From Variovorax sp. V213 (GTDB taxonomy: Bacteria; Pseudomonadota; Gammaproteobacteria; Burkholderiales; Burkholderiaceae_C): a stretch of 64,000 nt of DNA. The DNA is taken from NCBI RefSeq assembly GCF_041154455.1, contig NZ_AP028664.1, positions 497,001 to 561,000 on the forward strand, written 5' to 3'. Of this stretch, positions 43,157 through 51,581 are shown piece after piece. The notes beneath the pieces were generated by a model that did no database searches, was not told the origin of the DNA, and was given only the letters and a program-made list of their open reading frames with translations. The stretch's first letter is position 1. The number at the start of each line of letters is the position of its first letter. The position numbers were made by a program, and so were the translations under genes.

Positions 43157-44221
43157 ATGACCATCCAGACCGACGATTTCGCCCCCGCACCGCCCCGCGT
43201 GGTGTCCGCCGCCCCCGCTTCGCCCCAGGAAGAGGCCATCGAGCGGGCGTTGCGCCCCAAGCTGCTCGACGAATATGTCGGCCAGGCCAAGGTGCGCGAG
43301 CAGCTCGAAATCTTCATCGGGGCCGCGCGCAAGCGCAAGGAAGCGCTCGACCACGTGCTGCTCTTCGGCCCGCCCGGCCTCGGCAAGACCACGCTGTCGC
43401 ACATCATCGCCGCCGAACTGGGCGTGAACCTGCGCCAGACCTCCGGGCCGGTGCTCGAAAAGCCCAAGGACCTGGCGGCGCTTTTGACCAACCTCGAGCC
43501 GAACGACGTGCTCTTCATCGACGAGATCCACCGCCTGAGCCCGGTGGTCGAGGAAATTCTCTACCCCGCGCTGGAGGACTACCAGATCGACATCATGATC
43601 GGCGAAGGCCCGGCGGCGCGCAGCATCAAGCTCGACCTGCAGCCCTTCACGCTGGTGGGCGCCACCACCCGTGCCGGCATGCTCACCAACCCGCTGCGCG
43701 ACCGCTTCGGTATCGTGGCGCGGCTGGAGTTCTACACACCGGAAGAACTGGCGCTCATCGTGCGGCGCAGCGCCGGCCTGCTCAAGGTGGAAACCGACAC
43801 GGCCGGCGGCTTCGAGATTGCGCGCCGCTCGCGCGGCACGCCCCGCATCGCCAACCGCCTGCTGCGCCGCGTGCGCGACTACGCCGAGGTGAAGGGCAAT
43901 GGCCGCATCACCGAAGAGATCGCGCACAAGGCGCTCGCCATGCTCGACGTCGACCCGCAGGGCTTCGACCTGATGGACCGCAAGCTGCTCGAGGCCGTGA
44001 TCCACCGCTTCGACGGCGGCCCCGTGGGGCTGGACAACGTGGCAGCCAGCATCGGCGAGGAGCCGGGCACCATCGAAGACGTGATCGAGCCCTACCTGAT
44101 CCAGCAGGGCTACCTGCAGCGCACCCCGCGCGGGCGCATCGCCACCCTGGCGGCCTACCGCCACCTCGGCGTGACGCCGCCTTCGAGCCGCTCGGACGGG
44201 CAAGACCTTTTTGGAGCCTGA
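43157..44221 (+). CDS. ruvB: Holliday junction branch migration DNA helicase RuvB
   Basis: The product has 354 residues and is an AAA+ ATPase. Walker A LLFGPPGLGKTTLSH is at about 68-82, Walker B is VLFIDEIHRLS, sensor 1 is VGATTRAGML and the arginine-finger loop PLRDRFGIV follows. The C-terminal winged-helix domain ends with YLIQQGYLQRTPRGR, as in all RuvB. It forms hexamers that drive branch migration with RuvA. Unlike most proteobacteria, ruvA is 7.3 kb away. The dmeF gene starts 3 bp after the stop. Confidence 0.98.
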   Translation: MTIQTDDFAPAPPRVVSAAPASPQEEAIERALRPKLLDEYVGQAKVREQLEIFIGAARKRKEALDHVLLFGPPGLGKTTLSHIIAAELGVNLRQTSGPVLEKPKDLAALLTNLEPNDVLFIDEIHRLSPVVEEILYPALEDYQIDIMIGEGPAARSIKLDLQPFTLVGATTRAGMLTNPLRDRFGIVARLEFYTPEELALIVRRSAGLLKVETDTAGGFEIARRSRGTPRIANRLLRRVRDYAEVKGNGRITEEIAHKALAMLDVDPQGFDLMDRKLLEAVIHRFDGGPVGLDNVAASIGEEPGTIEDVIEPYLIQQGYLQRTPRGRIATLAAYRHLGVTPPSSRSDGQDLFGA

Positions 44222-44224
44222 CGC

Positions 44225-45184
44225 ATGCACACCCGTGACCTGAGTGCCTGGCAGCACGACCACCACTTCGGCGCGGGCAACGAATCGGCCGAGCGCAGCA
44301 CCCGCCTCGTGATGTGGATCACCATCGCTGCGATGATGGTCGAGATCGGCGCCGGCTGGTGGTTCAACTCGATGGCCCTGCTGGCCGACGGCTGGCACAT
44401 GAGTTCGCACGCGTTGGCCATCGGCCTGAGCGCCTTCGCCTATGCGGCCGCGAGGCGCTATGCACGCGATCCGCGCTTTGCCTTCGGCACCTGGAAGATC
44501 GAGGTGCTGGGCGGCTTCGCGAGCGCGCTGATGCTGCTCGGCGTCGCGGCGCTGATGGTGGTGGGCTCCATCGAGCGGCTTCTTTCGCCCTCGGCCATCC
44601 ACTACCGCGAAGCCGTGGCGGTGGCCGTGCTCGGGCTGGTGGTCAACCTGGTCTGCGCGCGGCTGCTGGGGTCGGCGCACCATCACGGGCATGGGCACGA
44701 CCATGGCCACGGACATGCGCACCACGATCACGGTCACGACCATGGCCACGACCTGAACCTGCGCTCCGCCTACCTGCACGTGGTGGCCGATGCCGCCACC
44801 TCGGTGCTCGCCATCGCGGCGCTTCTCGGCGGCTGGTTCGTCGGCTGGGCCTGGCTCGATCCGGCCATGGGCATCGTCGGTGCGGTGCTGGTGGCCGTGT
44901 GGGCCAAGGGCCTGCTCAAGGAAACCGGCCGCGTGCTGCTCGACCGCGAGATGGACCACCCCGTCACGGCCGAGATCCGCGAAGGCGTGGAGACCATGCT
45001 GGCCGATTCGGAAACCCGTGTGGCAGACCTGCACGTGTGGCGCGTGGGCCGCGAGGCCTATGCCTGCGCGCTCACGGTGGTGACGCATTCACCCACGCTG
45101 TCGGCCGACGAGGTGCGCGCCTGTTTCTCCATGCACGAGGAAATTCGCCACTCGACCGTGGAAATCCAGCGCTGCGCCCCTTGA
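44225..45184 (+). CDS. dmeF: DmeF-type Co2+/Ni2+ cation diffusion facilitator
   Basis: The product has 319 residues and six predicted membrane helices. Signature regions are ALLADGWHMSSHALAIGLSA (helix 2 metal site) and YLHVVADAATSVLAIAALLG (helix 5). The loop between helices 4 and 5 is very His-rich (HHHGHGHDHGHGHAHHDHG), which is the DmeF hallmark; it binds metals. The C-terminal domain has VADLHVWRVG. It starts 3 bp after ruvB, so it probably shares the ruvB transcript. No dmeR-type repressor gene is adjacent. The metal assignment is by family. Confidence 0.9.
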   Translation: MHTRDLSAWQHDHHFGAGNESAERSTRLVMWITIAAMMVEIGAGWWFNSMALLADGWHMSSHALAIGLSAFAYAAARRYARDPRFAFGTWKIEVLGGFASALMLLGVAALMVVGSIERLLSPSAIHYREAVAVAVLGLVVNLVCARLLGSAHHHGHGHDHGHGHAHHDHGHDHGHDLNLRSAYLHVVADAATSVLAIAALLGGWFVGWAWLDPAMGIVGAVLVAVWAKGLLKETGRVLLDREMDHPVTAEIREGVETMLADSETRVADLHVWRVGREAYACALTVVTHSPTLSADEVRACFSMHEEIRHSTVEIQRCAP

Positions 45185-45278
45185 GTTAGTTGCAGCGCGT
45201 TGCCTCCGGGCCACGCGTCACCGGAATGTCACTGGCGCGCCATCGCACCGTCATGCATTGGTGGGAGCCTACCCGTCC

Positions 45279-46148
45279 ATGCAACGCGACGATGCTTTCC
45301 TCCGCGCATGGCGCGACACTGCGACCCGGGCTCCCGAGCCGGAGGACGACGATCTTGCGCGCCCGCCGCTGCGCTATCGCACCCTCTGGATCTCCGACCT
45401 GCACCTGGGCACGCCCGGCTGCCAGGCTCGCGCGCTACTCGATTTCCTGAAGCACACCGAGTGCGAAACCCTGTTCCTGGTCGGCGACATCATCGACGGC
45501 TGGCAGCTCAAGCGCCACTGGTACTGGCCGCAGGCGCACAACGACGTGATCCAGAAGTTGCTGCGCAAGGCGCGCAAGGGCACCCGCGTGATCTTCATCC
45601 CGGGCAACCACGACGAGTTCGCGCGCAAGTACCTGCACCACAACTTCGGCGGCATCGACGTTGCCGAAGAGTGGATCCACGAGACCGCCGACGGCCGCAA
45701 GCTCTGGATCATTCACGGCGATCTGTTCGACGGCGTGATCCAGTGCGCCAAGTGGCTCGCGCACGTGGGCGACTCGCTCTACGAATTCACGCTCAAGCTC
45801 AACCGCCATCTCAACTCGCTGCGCGCGCGCATGGGGCTGCCGTACTGGTCGCTCTCCAAGTACCTCAAGGGCAAGGTCAAGCGCGCCGTGAGCTACGTGG
45901 GCGACTTCGAGAATGCCGTGGCGCGCGAGGCCCGCAAGCGCGGCGTGCAGGGCGTGGTCTGCGGCCACATCCACCACGCCGAAATGCGCGACATCGACGG
46001 CATCCTCTACTGCAACGACGGCGATTGGGTCGAAAGCCTCACGGCGCTGGCCGAGCATGCCGACGGCACGCTGGAGATCATCGATTGGGCGCAGCACATG
46101 CCGGTGCCCGCGAAGGCCGGCGCGCAGCGCGAGCCCCTCGCGGCCTGA
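45279..46148 (+). CDS. LpxH-like UDP-2,3-diacylglucosamine diphosphatase family phosphoesterase
   Basis: The product has 289 residues and is a calcineurin-like metallophosphoesterase. Metal motifs are WISDLHLGTPGC (D-x-H), FLVGDIIDGWQ (GD), FIPGNHDEF (GNHD), WIIHGDLFDGV and VVCGHIHHAE (GHxH). This is the COG2908 group, larger than LpxH itself (about 240 residues), so the housekeeping LpxH may be another gene. It would cut UDP-2,3-diacylglucosamine or a related nucleotide in lipid A synthesis. ATG 45279 is preferred; an upstream TTG (45258) is in frame. Confidence 0.85.
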   Translation: MQRDDAFLRAWRDTATRAPEPEDDDLARPPLRYRTLWISDLHLGTPGCQARALLDFLKHTECETLFLVGDIIDGWQLKRHWYWPQAHNDVIQKLLRKARKGTRVIFIPGNHDEFARKYLHHNFGGIDVAEEWIHETADGRKLWIIHGDLFDGVIQCAKWLAHVGDSLYEFTLKLNRHLNSLRARMGLPYWSLSKYLKGKVKRAVSYVGDFENAVAREARKRGVQGVVCGHIHHAEMRDIDGILYCNDGDWVESLTALAEHADGTLEIIDWAQHMPVPAKAGAQREPLAA

Positions 46149-46176
46149 GCAGGCCGCCGGCGGGCCTTTCGCGCCG

Positions 46177-46602
46177 CTAGGAAAGGCGCCGGATTTCCGC
46201 CCGTGCAATCTCGCGGTGGTGGTACGTGGGCGAGATGCCGATGAAACGGGTGTACCGCTCCACGGCGGCGGCGGTATTGCCCACGTCTTCCAGTTCGATC
46301 GCTTCGTGCATGAATTGGGAGAAAAGCTGGTTGGCTTCGGCTTCGCGGGACGAAGCTGCGAGCGACCTCGGCTCGAGTTCGGGCTGCAGCGCGAAGATCT
46401 TGTGCTGCACCCGAATCACCTCGAACAGCGCGCGACCGATTCCCTCGATGTTCTCGGCGGCCGGATCCGGGCCGTTTTCGCGCACTTCGATCGCGGCCTG
46501 GTCCAGCAGGTGCGAGGCGACCCGCAGCAATTGATAAAGAGGCTTGAGAGAGGGCCTGGCGACAGGATCTATAGCGTCCGGACTGGCGGTACTTTTGGGC
46601 AT
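46177..46602 (-). CDS. Hypothetical protein (141 residues)
   Basis: No family is recognised. The product is soluble, mostly helical and without signal peptide or membrane helix. The N-terminal part reads KPLYQLLRVASHLLDQAAIE. The C-terminal part has a TPR-like helix pair (EAIELEDVGNTAAAVERYTR, then ISPTYHHREIARAEIRRL). It is convergent with the phosphoesterase gene and lies on the same strand as, and downstream of, the cytochrome genes. Conserved relatives are probably limited to Burkholderiales. Confidence 0.65.
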   Translation of the reverse strand: MPKSTASPDAIDPVARPSLKPLYQLLRVASHLLDQAAIEVRENGPDPAAENIEGIGRALFEVIRVQHKIFALQPELEPRSLAASSREAEANQLFSQFMHEAIELEDVGNTAAAVERYTRFIGISPTYHHREIARAEIRRLS

Positions 46603-46716
46603 TCTCGACGGGCGGGTTCGATCGGCATCGCTGCTGTGCGGCTTGCCGAAGGTGTCTGTTCGACTTGGATGCTAGGGTCTGCACGCGGACTGCGATATCA
46701 CCGGAATCCGTAGTAG

Positions 46717-48003
46717 TCAGCGCCGCATCGTGTCGAGGAGCGTCACGGGCGGGCTGTCGTTGCCCCATGAGCCGCGAATGAAGGTGAGTACCGCGGCCAC
46801 GTCGGCGGCGTCGAGCGCCTGCCCGAACGGCGGCATGCCATAGGGCCGCGGGTTGCCCGAGGTGGACGGCAGGTAGCCGCCGTGCGCAATCACCTGGGTC
46901 AGGTTCGCCGTCTGCGCCATGTTCACAGAGCGGTTGCCCGCCAGCGGCGGAAAGGCGCCCGGTACGCCCTGGCCCTGGTCGCCGTGGCAATAGGCGCAGC
47001 GCTGGTCGTAGATCTTCTGGCCGCGCGCCATGGTGCCGGCATCGCGGCGGTTGGGCGCGGCACCGGTGCGTGCCGCGGGTTGCGTCGGTGCGCCAGGCAG
47101 GTCTTTCAGGTAGCTGGCCATCGCGGCCAGGTCGGCGTCGTTCAAATACTGCGTGCTGCGAAACACGACCTCGGCCATCGGCCCCATGACCGAGCCGCGC
47201 GGCGCGATGCCCGTCTTGAGCAGTGCAACAACCTCCGCGGTGGGCCAGTCGGCCACGCCGGCCTCGTGCGGATCGGTGAGTGATGGCGCGTACCAGTTCT
47301 GCACCGCGATCAAGCCGCCGGAGAGGCCAAGGTTCGCCTGCGTCGCGCCCAGCGAATCGCGGCTGCCGTGGCAGGCGATGCAGTGGCCCAGCCCGCCGAC
47401 CAGGTAGGCGCCGCGGTTCCACTCAGCCGGTTTGCCCGGTTTGGCCACGAAAGCCTCGGGTTTGAAAGAGAGGGCCCGCCACACCGCCAGCGCGGCCTGC
47501 GTGTCGTAGGGGAACCGCAGCCGGTGCGCCAGGTTGGGCGCCGGCGCGGGCGGCACGCTGCGCAGGTAGGCGTAGATGGCGTCCGAGTCTTCGCGTGTCA
47601 CCTGCGTGAAGTTCGGATAGGGGAACGCGGGGTACAGCAGTCGGCCGTCCTTGCTGCGGCCGTTGTGCATCGCGCGCCAGAAATGCGCGCTGCTCCAGCT
47701 GCCGATACCGGCCTTGGCATCGGGCGTGAGGTTGCTCGAATAGACGGTGCCGAAGGGCGTTTCGATCGGCAGTCCGCCCGCATAGGGCTGGCCGCCGCGC
47801 GTGGTGTGGCAACCGGTGCAGTTGCCGGCCAGCGCGAGGTAGCGGCCGCGCTCGACCTGCTGGGGCGTGGCGTTGAAGGCTTCGGCCTGTTCCGGCAGGG
47901 GGTCTTCGCCGCGCAGATTGAGCGCGACGATGCCGGCCGCCGCCGTGCCCAGCAGAAGTACCAGCGCAAGCAGCGTCCAGCCGAGGTATCGCATCTTCCT
48001 CAT
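46717..48003 (-). CDS. Three-haem c-type cytochrome (alcohol dehydrogenase cytochrome subunit type)
   Basis: The product has 428 residues with an N-terminal membrane anchor/signal (residues 5-28). Three CxxCH haem sites are present: CTGCH at 62-66, CIACH near 211 and CAYCH near 339. This is the architecture of the membrane cytochrome subunit of aldehyde, gluconate or alcohol dehydrogenases, which pass electrons to quinone or an oxidase. No dehydrogenase gene is adjacent. It lies 7 bp after the upstream cytochrome gene. ATG 48003 or ATG 47994 could be used. Confidence 0.9.
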   Translation of the reverse strand: MRKMRYLGWTLLALVLLLGTAAAGIVALNLRGEDPLPEQAEAFNATPQQVERGRYLALAGNCTGCHTTRGGQPYAGGLPIETPFGTVYSSNLTPDAKAGIGSWSSAHFWRAMHNGRSKDGRLLYPAFPYPNFTQVTREDSDAIYAYLRSVPPAPAPNLAHRLRFPYDTQAALAVWRALSFKPEAFVAKPGKPAEWNRGAYLVGGLGHCIACHGSRDSLGATQANLGLSGGLIAVQNWYAPSLTDPHEAGVADWPTAEVVALLKTGIAPRGSVMGPMAEVVFRSTQYLNDADLAAMASYLKDLPGAPTQPAARTGAAPNRRDAGTMARGQKIYDQRCAYCHGDQGQGVPGAFPPLAGNRSVNMAQTANLTQVIAHGGYLPSTSGNPRPYGMPPFGQALDAADVAAVLTFIRGSWGNDSPPVTLLDTMRR

Positions 48004-48010
48004 GGGTGCC

Positions 48011-48727
48011 TCATTTCGGCATGCCGCCGCAGGCCATCGGCAGCGGGGTGGGCAGAGATGCGGCGGGCTTGGGATCGGCCGGCATGGGCTGCACCGCGAG
48101 CCAGCTGGCCACGGCGTTGATGTCGGCGGTGGTCATGCGGCGGCCGATGTCGGCCATGCAGTCGGGAGCGAGCGCATGCCGATCGTTGGTGAGCCAGGCG
48201 CCGAGCTGCGACGACACGTAGAGCCGGGGCAGGCCCAGCAGGCCCGGAATCGCCGGCTGCACGCCGGTGAGCGCGGCGCCGTGGCACTGCACGCAGGCCG
48301 GAATGCGTCGCGCGGCATCGCCTTCGAGCGCCAGCTGGCGGCCGCGCGCCAACTGCGCGGGTGGTGCGTCGCTCGCGAGCGAGACCGGCGGATACGGCAG
48401 GTCCAGGCCCGCGAAGTACTCGGCCATTTCCATCAGATAGGCGTCGGAGAGGTGCTGCACCATGTAGGTCATGTCGGCGTTGAAACGCCGGCCGTCGCGG
48501 AAGCTCCGCAACTGGTTGAACAGGTAGCCCGCGGGCTTGCCGGACAGGCGCGGAAAGTAGCCGGCGTTGGTGGTGGCGCCTTCGCGGCCGTGGCAGGCGA
48601 TGCAGGCGGCCACGCGCCGCTCGATGTCGGTGCCGGAGGGCGTGGCGGCTGTCGCCGCCATGGCCGCGATGCCGTGGCCGAGCAACAGCAGCGCGAATCC
48701 GGCGAGCCGGTGGGCCGCCTTCCTCAT
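48011..48727 (-). CDS. Two-haem cytochrome c4-like protein
   Basis: The product has 238 residues. A signal peptide ends about residue 25 (AAMAATAA). Two CxxCH motifs, CIACH near 43 and CVQCH near 146, split the chain into two class I cytochrome c domains as in cytochrome c4. Segments GYFPRLSGKPAGYLFNQL and MADIGRRMTTADINAVASWL are typical of that group. It starts 4 bp inside the DUF2970 gene stop and precedes the three-haem cytochrome gene by 7 bp. Together they look like an electron-transfer pair. Confidence 0.88.
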   Translation of the reverse strand: MRKAAHRLAGFALLLLGHGIAAMAATAATPSGTDIERRVAACIACHGREGATTNAGYFPRLSGKPAGYLFNQLRSFRDGRRFNADMTYMVQHLSDAYLMEMAEYFAGLDLPYPPVSLASDAPPAQLARGRQLALEGDAARRIPACVQCHGAALTGVQPAIPGLLGLPRLYVSSQLGAWLTNDRHALAPDCMADIGRRMTTADINAVASWLAVQPMPADPKPAASLPTPLPMACGGMPK

Positions 48728-48912
48728 GCGCCGGCCGCGAAATGCGCCAGTGCCAGCAGCCCCGCAATGAGCAGCAGCACCGTGGCCAGCGCGACGCCGA
48801 TCAGCGGCAACAGGCCGACTTGTTCGGTGCGCCGGTCGGCGTCCGCGCGGCGGCCGCCAAGCCCGATGAAACTCCAGAGAACCGCGCGTACCGCGCGCAT
48901 GAAATTGGACAT
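48724..48912 (-). CDS. DUF2970 small membrane protein
   Basis: The product is 62 residues. The N terminus MSNFMRAVRAVLWSFIGLGG matches DUF2970 proteins, which carry an LWSFxG segment. A C-terminal helix (LPLIGVALATVLLLIAGLLA) anchors it in the membrane. Family members are frequently found near cytochrome or oxidase genes, and this one overlaps the cytochrome c4-like gene in an ATGA. Function unknown. It is the first gene of the leftward cytochrome unit. Confidence 0.8.
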   Translation of the reverse strand: MSNFMRAVRAVLWSFIGLGGRRADADRRTEQVGLLPLIGVALATVLLLIAGLLALAHFAAGA

Positions 48913-49010
48913 GCACCGACTGTGCCGCAACCGGCCCCGAAAAAACAGATGCAGATCCGAACCAAATCACCGGAGCAGATAAAGTCTCCTCGAATGAAGG
49001 CCGTCCTGAC

Positions 49011-50462
49011 ATGAAGCGCTACGAAGCCCTTGCCGCCGACGTCGAGGCGTCCATCCGCCACGGCACGCTGAAGCCCGGTGACCGCCTGCCGTCGGTGCGG
49101 CATACCGGCGAGAGCCGCGGCGTGAGCGCGTCCACGGTGTTCCAGGCCTACTACCTGCTGGAAGCCCGCGGCCTGGTGCGCGCCCGGGACCGCTCGGGCT
49201 ATTACGTCACCGGCGGTGCGCTGCGCGATGCGCCGCCCGAAGCCAACCACACGTCACGTCCGGCGGACGGCCCAAAGTCTCTCGACGTGAGCGACCACGT
49301 CTTCGACATCCTCGAGGCCAGCATGTCGCGCAAGGTGGTGCCCTTCGGCTCGGCGTTTCCGAGCCCGCTGCTGTTTCCGCTTGCGCGCCTGGGCCAGTTC
49401 ATGGCCGCGAGCGCCAAGTCGCTCGACCCGTGGAGCACCGTGGACGACCTCACGCCCGGCAGCGCGGCGCTGCGCCGGCAGATCGCGCTGCGCTACCTGG
49501 GCGACGGCATGCAGGTTCCGGCCGATGAAATCGTCATCACCAATGGCGCGATGGAGGCGCTCAACCTGTGCCTCGCGGCAGTCACGCGCCCGGGCGATTC
49601 GGTGATCGTCGAATCGCCCACCTTCTATGCGGCCCTACAGGCGCTGGAGCGCATGGGCCTGCGCGCGATCGAGGTGCCCACGCATCCCCGCGAAGGCATC
49701 GACCTGGCTGCGCTGGAGCTCGCCATCGCGGCCCACCGGCCCAAGGCCTGCTGGCTGATGACCACCTTTCAGAACCCGCTCGGCAGCCTCATGCCCGACG
49801 CGAAGAAGAAGGCATTGGTGGAACTGCTCGCGCGGCATGCGCTGCCGCTGATCGAGGACGACGTGTACGCCGAGCTCTACTTCGGTGACAGGCGGCCGCC
49901 GCCGGCCAAGGCCTTCGACACGCAGGGCCTCGTGCTGCATTGCTCTTCGTTCTCGAAGTGCCTGGCACCGGGCTACCGCATCGGGTGGGCATCGCCTGGG
50001 CGTTTCACGCGTGCCGTGGCGCGGCTGAAGCTGACGACCACGCTCAGTACCTCGGTGCCTGCGCAACTCGCGCTGGCAGGTTACCTGGAGAAGGGCGGTC
50101 TCGACAAGCACCTGCGCAAGCTGCGCCAGCAGCTGGCGGTGCAGCAGGCGAGCTTCGCGCAGGCGGTGGGGCACTGCTTTCCGGCGGGCACGCGCGCCAC
50201 GCGGCCGCTGGGCGGGTATTTCCTGTGGATCGAGTTGCCGGCGCATGTGAACGCGCTCGACATCCACGCCCAAGCACTGGGGCTCGGCATCAGCGTGGCG
50301 CCGGGGCCGATCTTTTCGGCCACGCGCGGCTTTGCGCATTGCCTGCGCCTGAACTATGGCCATGCCTGGGACGGGCAGGCCGAAAAGGCGATGCAGACCT
50401 TGGGGCGTTTGGTGGCCGCGGCGGCAGCCGACGGCCCGGCGCGCGAGAAAATCGTTGCGTGA
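49011..50462 (+). CDS. MocR-type GntR regulator with aminotransferase domain
   Basis: The product has 483 residues. A GntR winged helix (about 1-70) has LKPGDRLPSVRHTGESRGVS and STVFQAYYLLEARGLV. A type I PLP aminotransferase domain follows, with ITNGAMEALNLCL, TFQNPLGSLMPD and the PLP lysine in HCSSFSKCLAPGYRIGW near 316. MocR proteins sense an amine, amino acid or vitamin B6 through PLP. It is translationally coupled to alkB by a GTGA overlap, which is an unusual partner. Divergent from the DUF2970-cytochrome unit. Confidence 0.92.
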   Translation: MKRYEALAADVEASIRHGTLKPGDRLPSVRHTGESRGVSASTVFQAYYLLEARGLVRARDRSGYYVTGGALRDAPPEANHTSRPADGPKSLDVSDHVFDILEASMSRKVVPFGSAFPSPLLFPLARLGQFMAASAKSLDPWSTVDDLTPGSAALRRQIALRYLGDGMQVPADEIVITNGAMEALNLCLAAVTRPGDSVIVESPTFYAALQALERMGLRAIEVPTHPREGIDLAALELAIAAHRPKACWLMTTFQNPLGSLMPDAKKKALVELLARHALPLIEDDVYAELYFGDRRPPPAKAFDTQGLVLHCSSFSKCLAPGYRIGWASPGRFTRAVARLKLTTTLSTSVPAQLALAGYLEKGGLDKHLRKLRQQLAVQQASFAQAVGHCFPAGTRATRPLGGYFLWIELPAHVNALDIHAQALGLGISVAPGPIFSATRGFAHCLRLNYGHAWDGQAEKAMQTLGRLVAAAAADGPAREKIVA

Positions 50463-51109
50463 CGCTCGATCTTTTCTCCGATGCCGAACCGCCGCGCGGT
50501 AACGAGGCGATCGGCCCTGGTGCATTCGTGCTGCGTGGTTTCGCGCTGACCTTCGTGGATGATCTTCTGCCCGCGTTGCATGAGGTCGAACAGCACGCCG
50601 CCTTCCGGCACCTCGTGACCCCGGGCGGCCTCACCATGTCGGTGGCGATGACCAACTGCGGCCGCCTGGGCTGGATCTCGGACCGGCGCGGCTATCGCTA
50701 CGCCGAACTCGATCCCGAAACCGGCCGGCCATGGCCCCCGATGCCCGCGGTGTTCGAGCGCCTGGCGCAAGCATCTGCCGCCGAAGCGGGGTTCGAAGGC
50801 TTCGAGCCCGACGCCTGCCTGGTCAACCGCTACGAGCCCGGCACGCGGCTGTCGCTGCACCAGGACAAGGACGAGCGCGACTACCACGCCCCCATCGTCT
50901 CGGTTTCGCTCGGCATGCCGGCCACTTTTCTGTTCGGCGGTCTGGCGCGCAGCGACAAGGCCATTCGCATTCCGCTGGTGCACGGCGATGTCGTGGTGTG
51001 GGGCGGTCCGGACAGGCTGCGCTACCACGGCGTGCTGCCGCTCGAGGACAGGCCGCATGCGCTGCTGGGCAGGCGGCGCATCAACCTGACTTTTCGCAAG
51101 GCGGGTTGA
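50459..51109 (+). CDS. alkB: AlkB-family 2-oxoglutarate-dependent DNA/RNA repair dioxygenase
   Basis: The product has 216 residues, the exact length of E. coli AlkB. The Fe(II) ligands are in LVNRYEPGTRLSLHQDKDE (H-x-D) and in RYHGVLP, the distal His. The 2-oxoglutarate arginines lie in LLGRRRINLTFRKAG. AlkB removes methyl groups from 1-methyladenine and 3-methylcytosine by oxidative demethylation. GTG 50459 overlaps the MocR stop. No ada-type regulator is present, so control by the coupled MocR gene is the local hypothesis. Confidence 0.95.
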   Translation: MTLDLFSDAEPPRGNEAIGPGAFVLRGFALTFVDDLLPALHEVEQHAAFRHLVTPGGLTMSVAMTNCGRLGWISDRRGYRYAELDPETGRPWPPMPAVFERLAQASAAEAGFEGFEPDACLVNRYEPGTRLSLHQDKDERDYHAPIVSVSLGMPATFLFGGLARSDKAIRIPLVHGDVVVWGGPDRLRYHGVLPLEDRPHALLGRRRINLTFRKAG

Positions 51110-51358
51110 GTCGAGGGGCCTACATTTCGCCCAAGTCAAGCGGATGACTTGTCCTGCTTTTCTGTGCACAACTCTGTGGGTTGTCTGAGGACCCGGGTCG
51201 CCAAAGCCAGCAACGGCGCGGGTTCGCGTCACATTGCCTGCTGAACGGGCACCGGGTCCGGCGGCAGGAAAAACCGGATGGAAGAGGTGCGAAAACGGCG
51301 CACCGGAAAAACAAAAAAGCCTTGCAAGTCGTTGACTCGCAAGGCTTTTTGATGATGT
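51110..51358. terminator. Intergenic stretch with a bidirectional terminator at 51313-51350
   Basis: After alkB the region holds a perfect 7-bp inverted repeat (51132-51138 and 51145-51151, loop 6 nt). Its main feature is a strong terminator: arms at 51319-51330 and 51334-51345 pair with one mismatch. It has an A run before and T run after (51313-51350), so it can stop alkB from the left and the tRNA from the right. I saw no gene in the rest. Confidence 0.75.
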
Positions 51359-51435
51359 TGGTGGCTCTTCACGGACTCGAACCGCGGACCTGTGGATTAT
51401 GATTCCATCGCTCTAACCGACTGAGCTAAAGAGCC
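51359..51435 (-). tRNA. tRNA-Met (anticodon CAT)
   Basis: The leftward sequence begins GGCTCTTTAGCTCAGTCGG, contains anticodon loop ATCATAA with CAT, and ends in GAGCCACCA. The arms fold into a full 77-nt cloverleaf including the encoded CCA. GGTTCGAGTCC is the T loop. A CAT anticodon means elongator Met or the Ile tRNA that is lysidine-modified. The acceptor stem GGCTCTT and the closing pairs favour elongator Met, but this is not certain. A terminator lies right after the 3' end. Confidence 0.9.
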
Positions 51436-51581
51436 GTTCGGGCAGTTTTGCACCGAGCCCAAGATTATAGCGCAGGCCGCGGGACCTGGATCAAGCCGAC
51501 GCGCCGGATGCGGTGTCTTTTTTGCGACGCTCAACCCCGAAGCGGTCCGCCGACCGTACAAGCCCGGGTGAAAATCCGCCG

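Noticed and set aside
44683..44757. Repeated CAT/CAC/GGC triplets suggesting a DNA repeat array
   Set aside because: This is the in-frame His-rich loop of the DmeF-type transporter and is coding.
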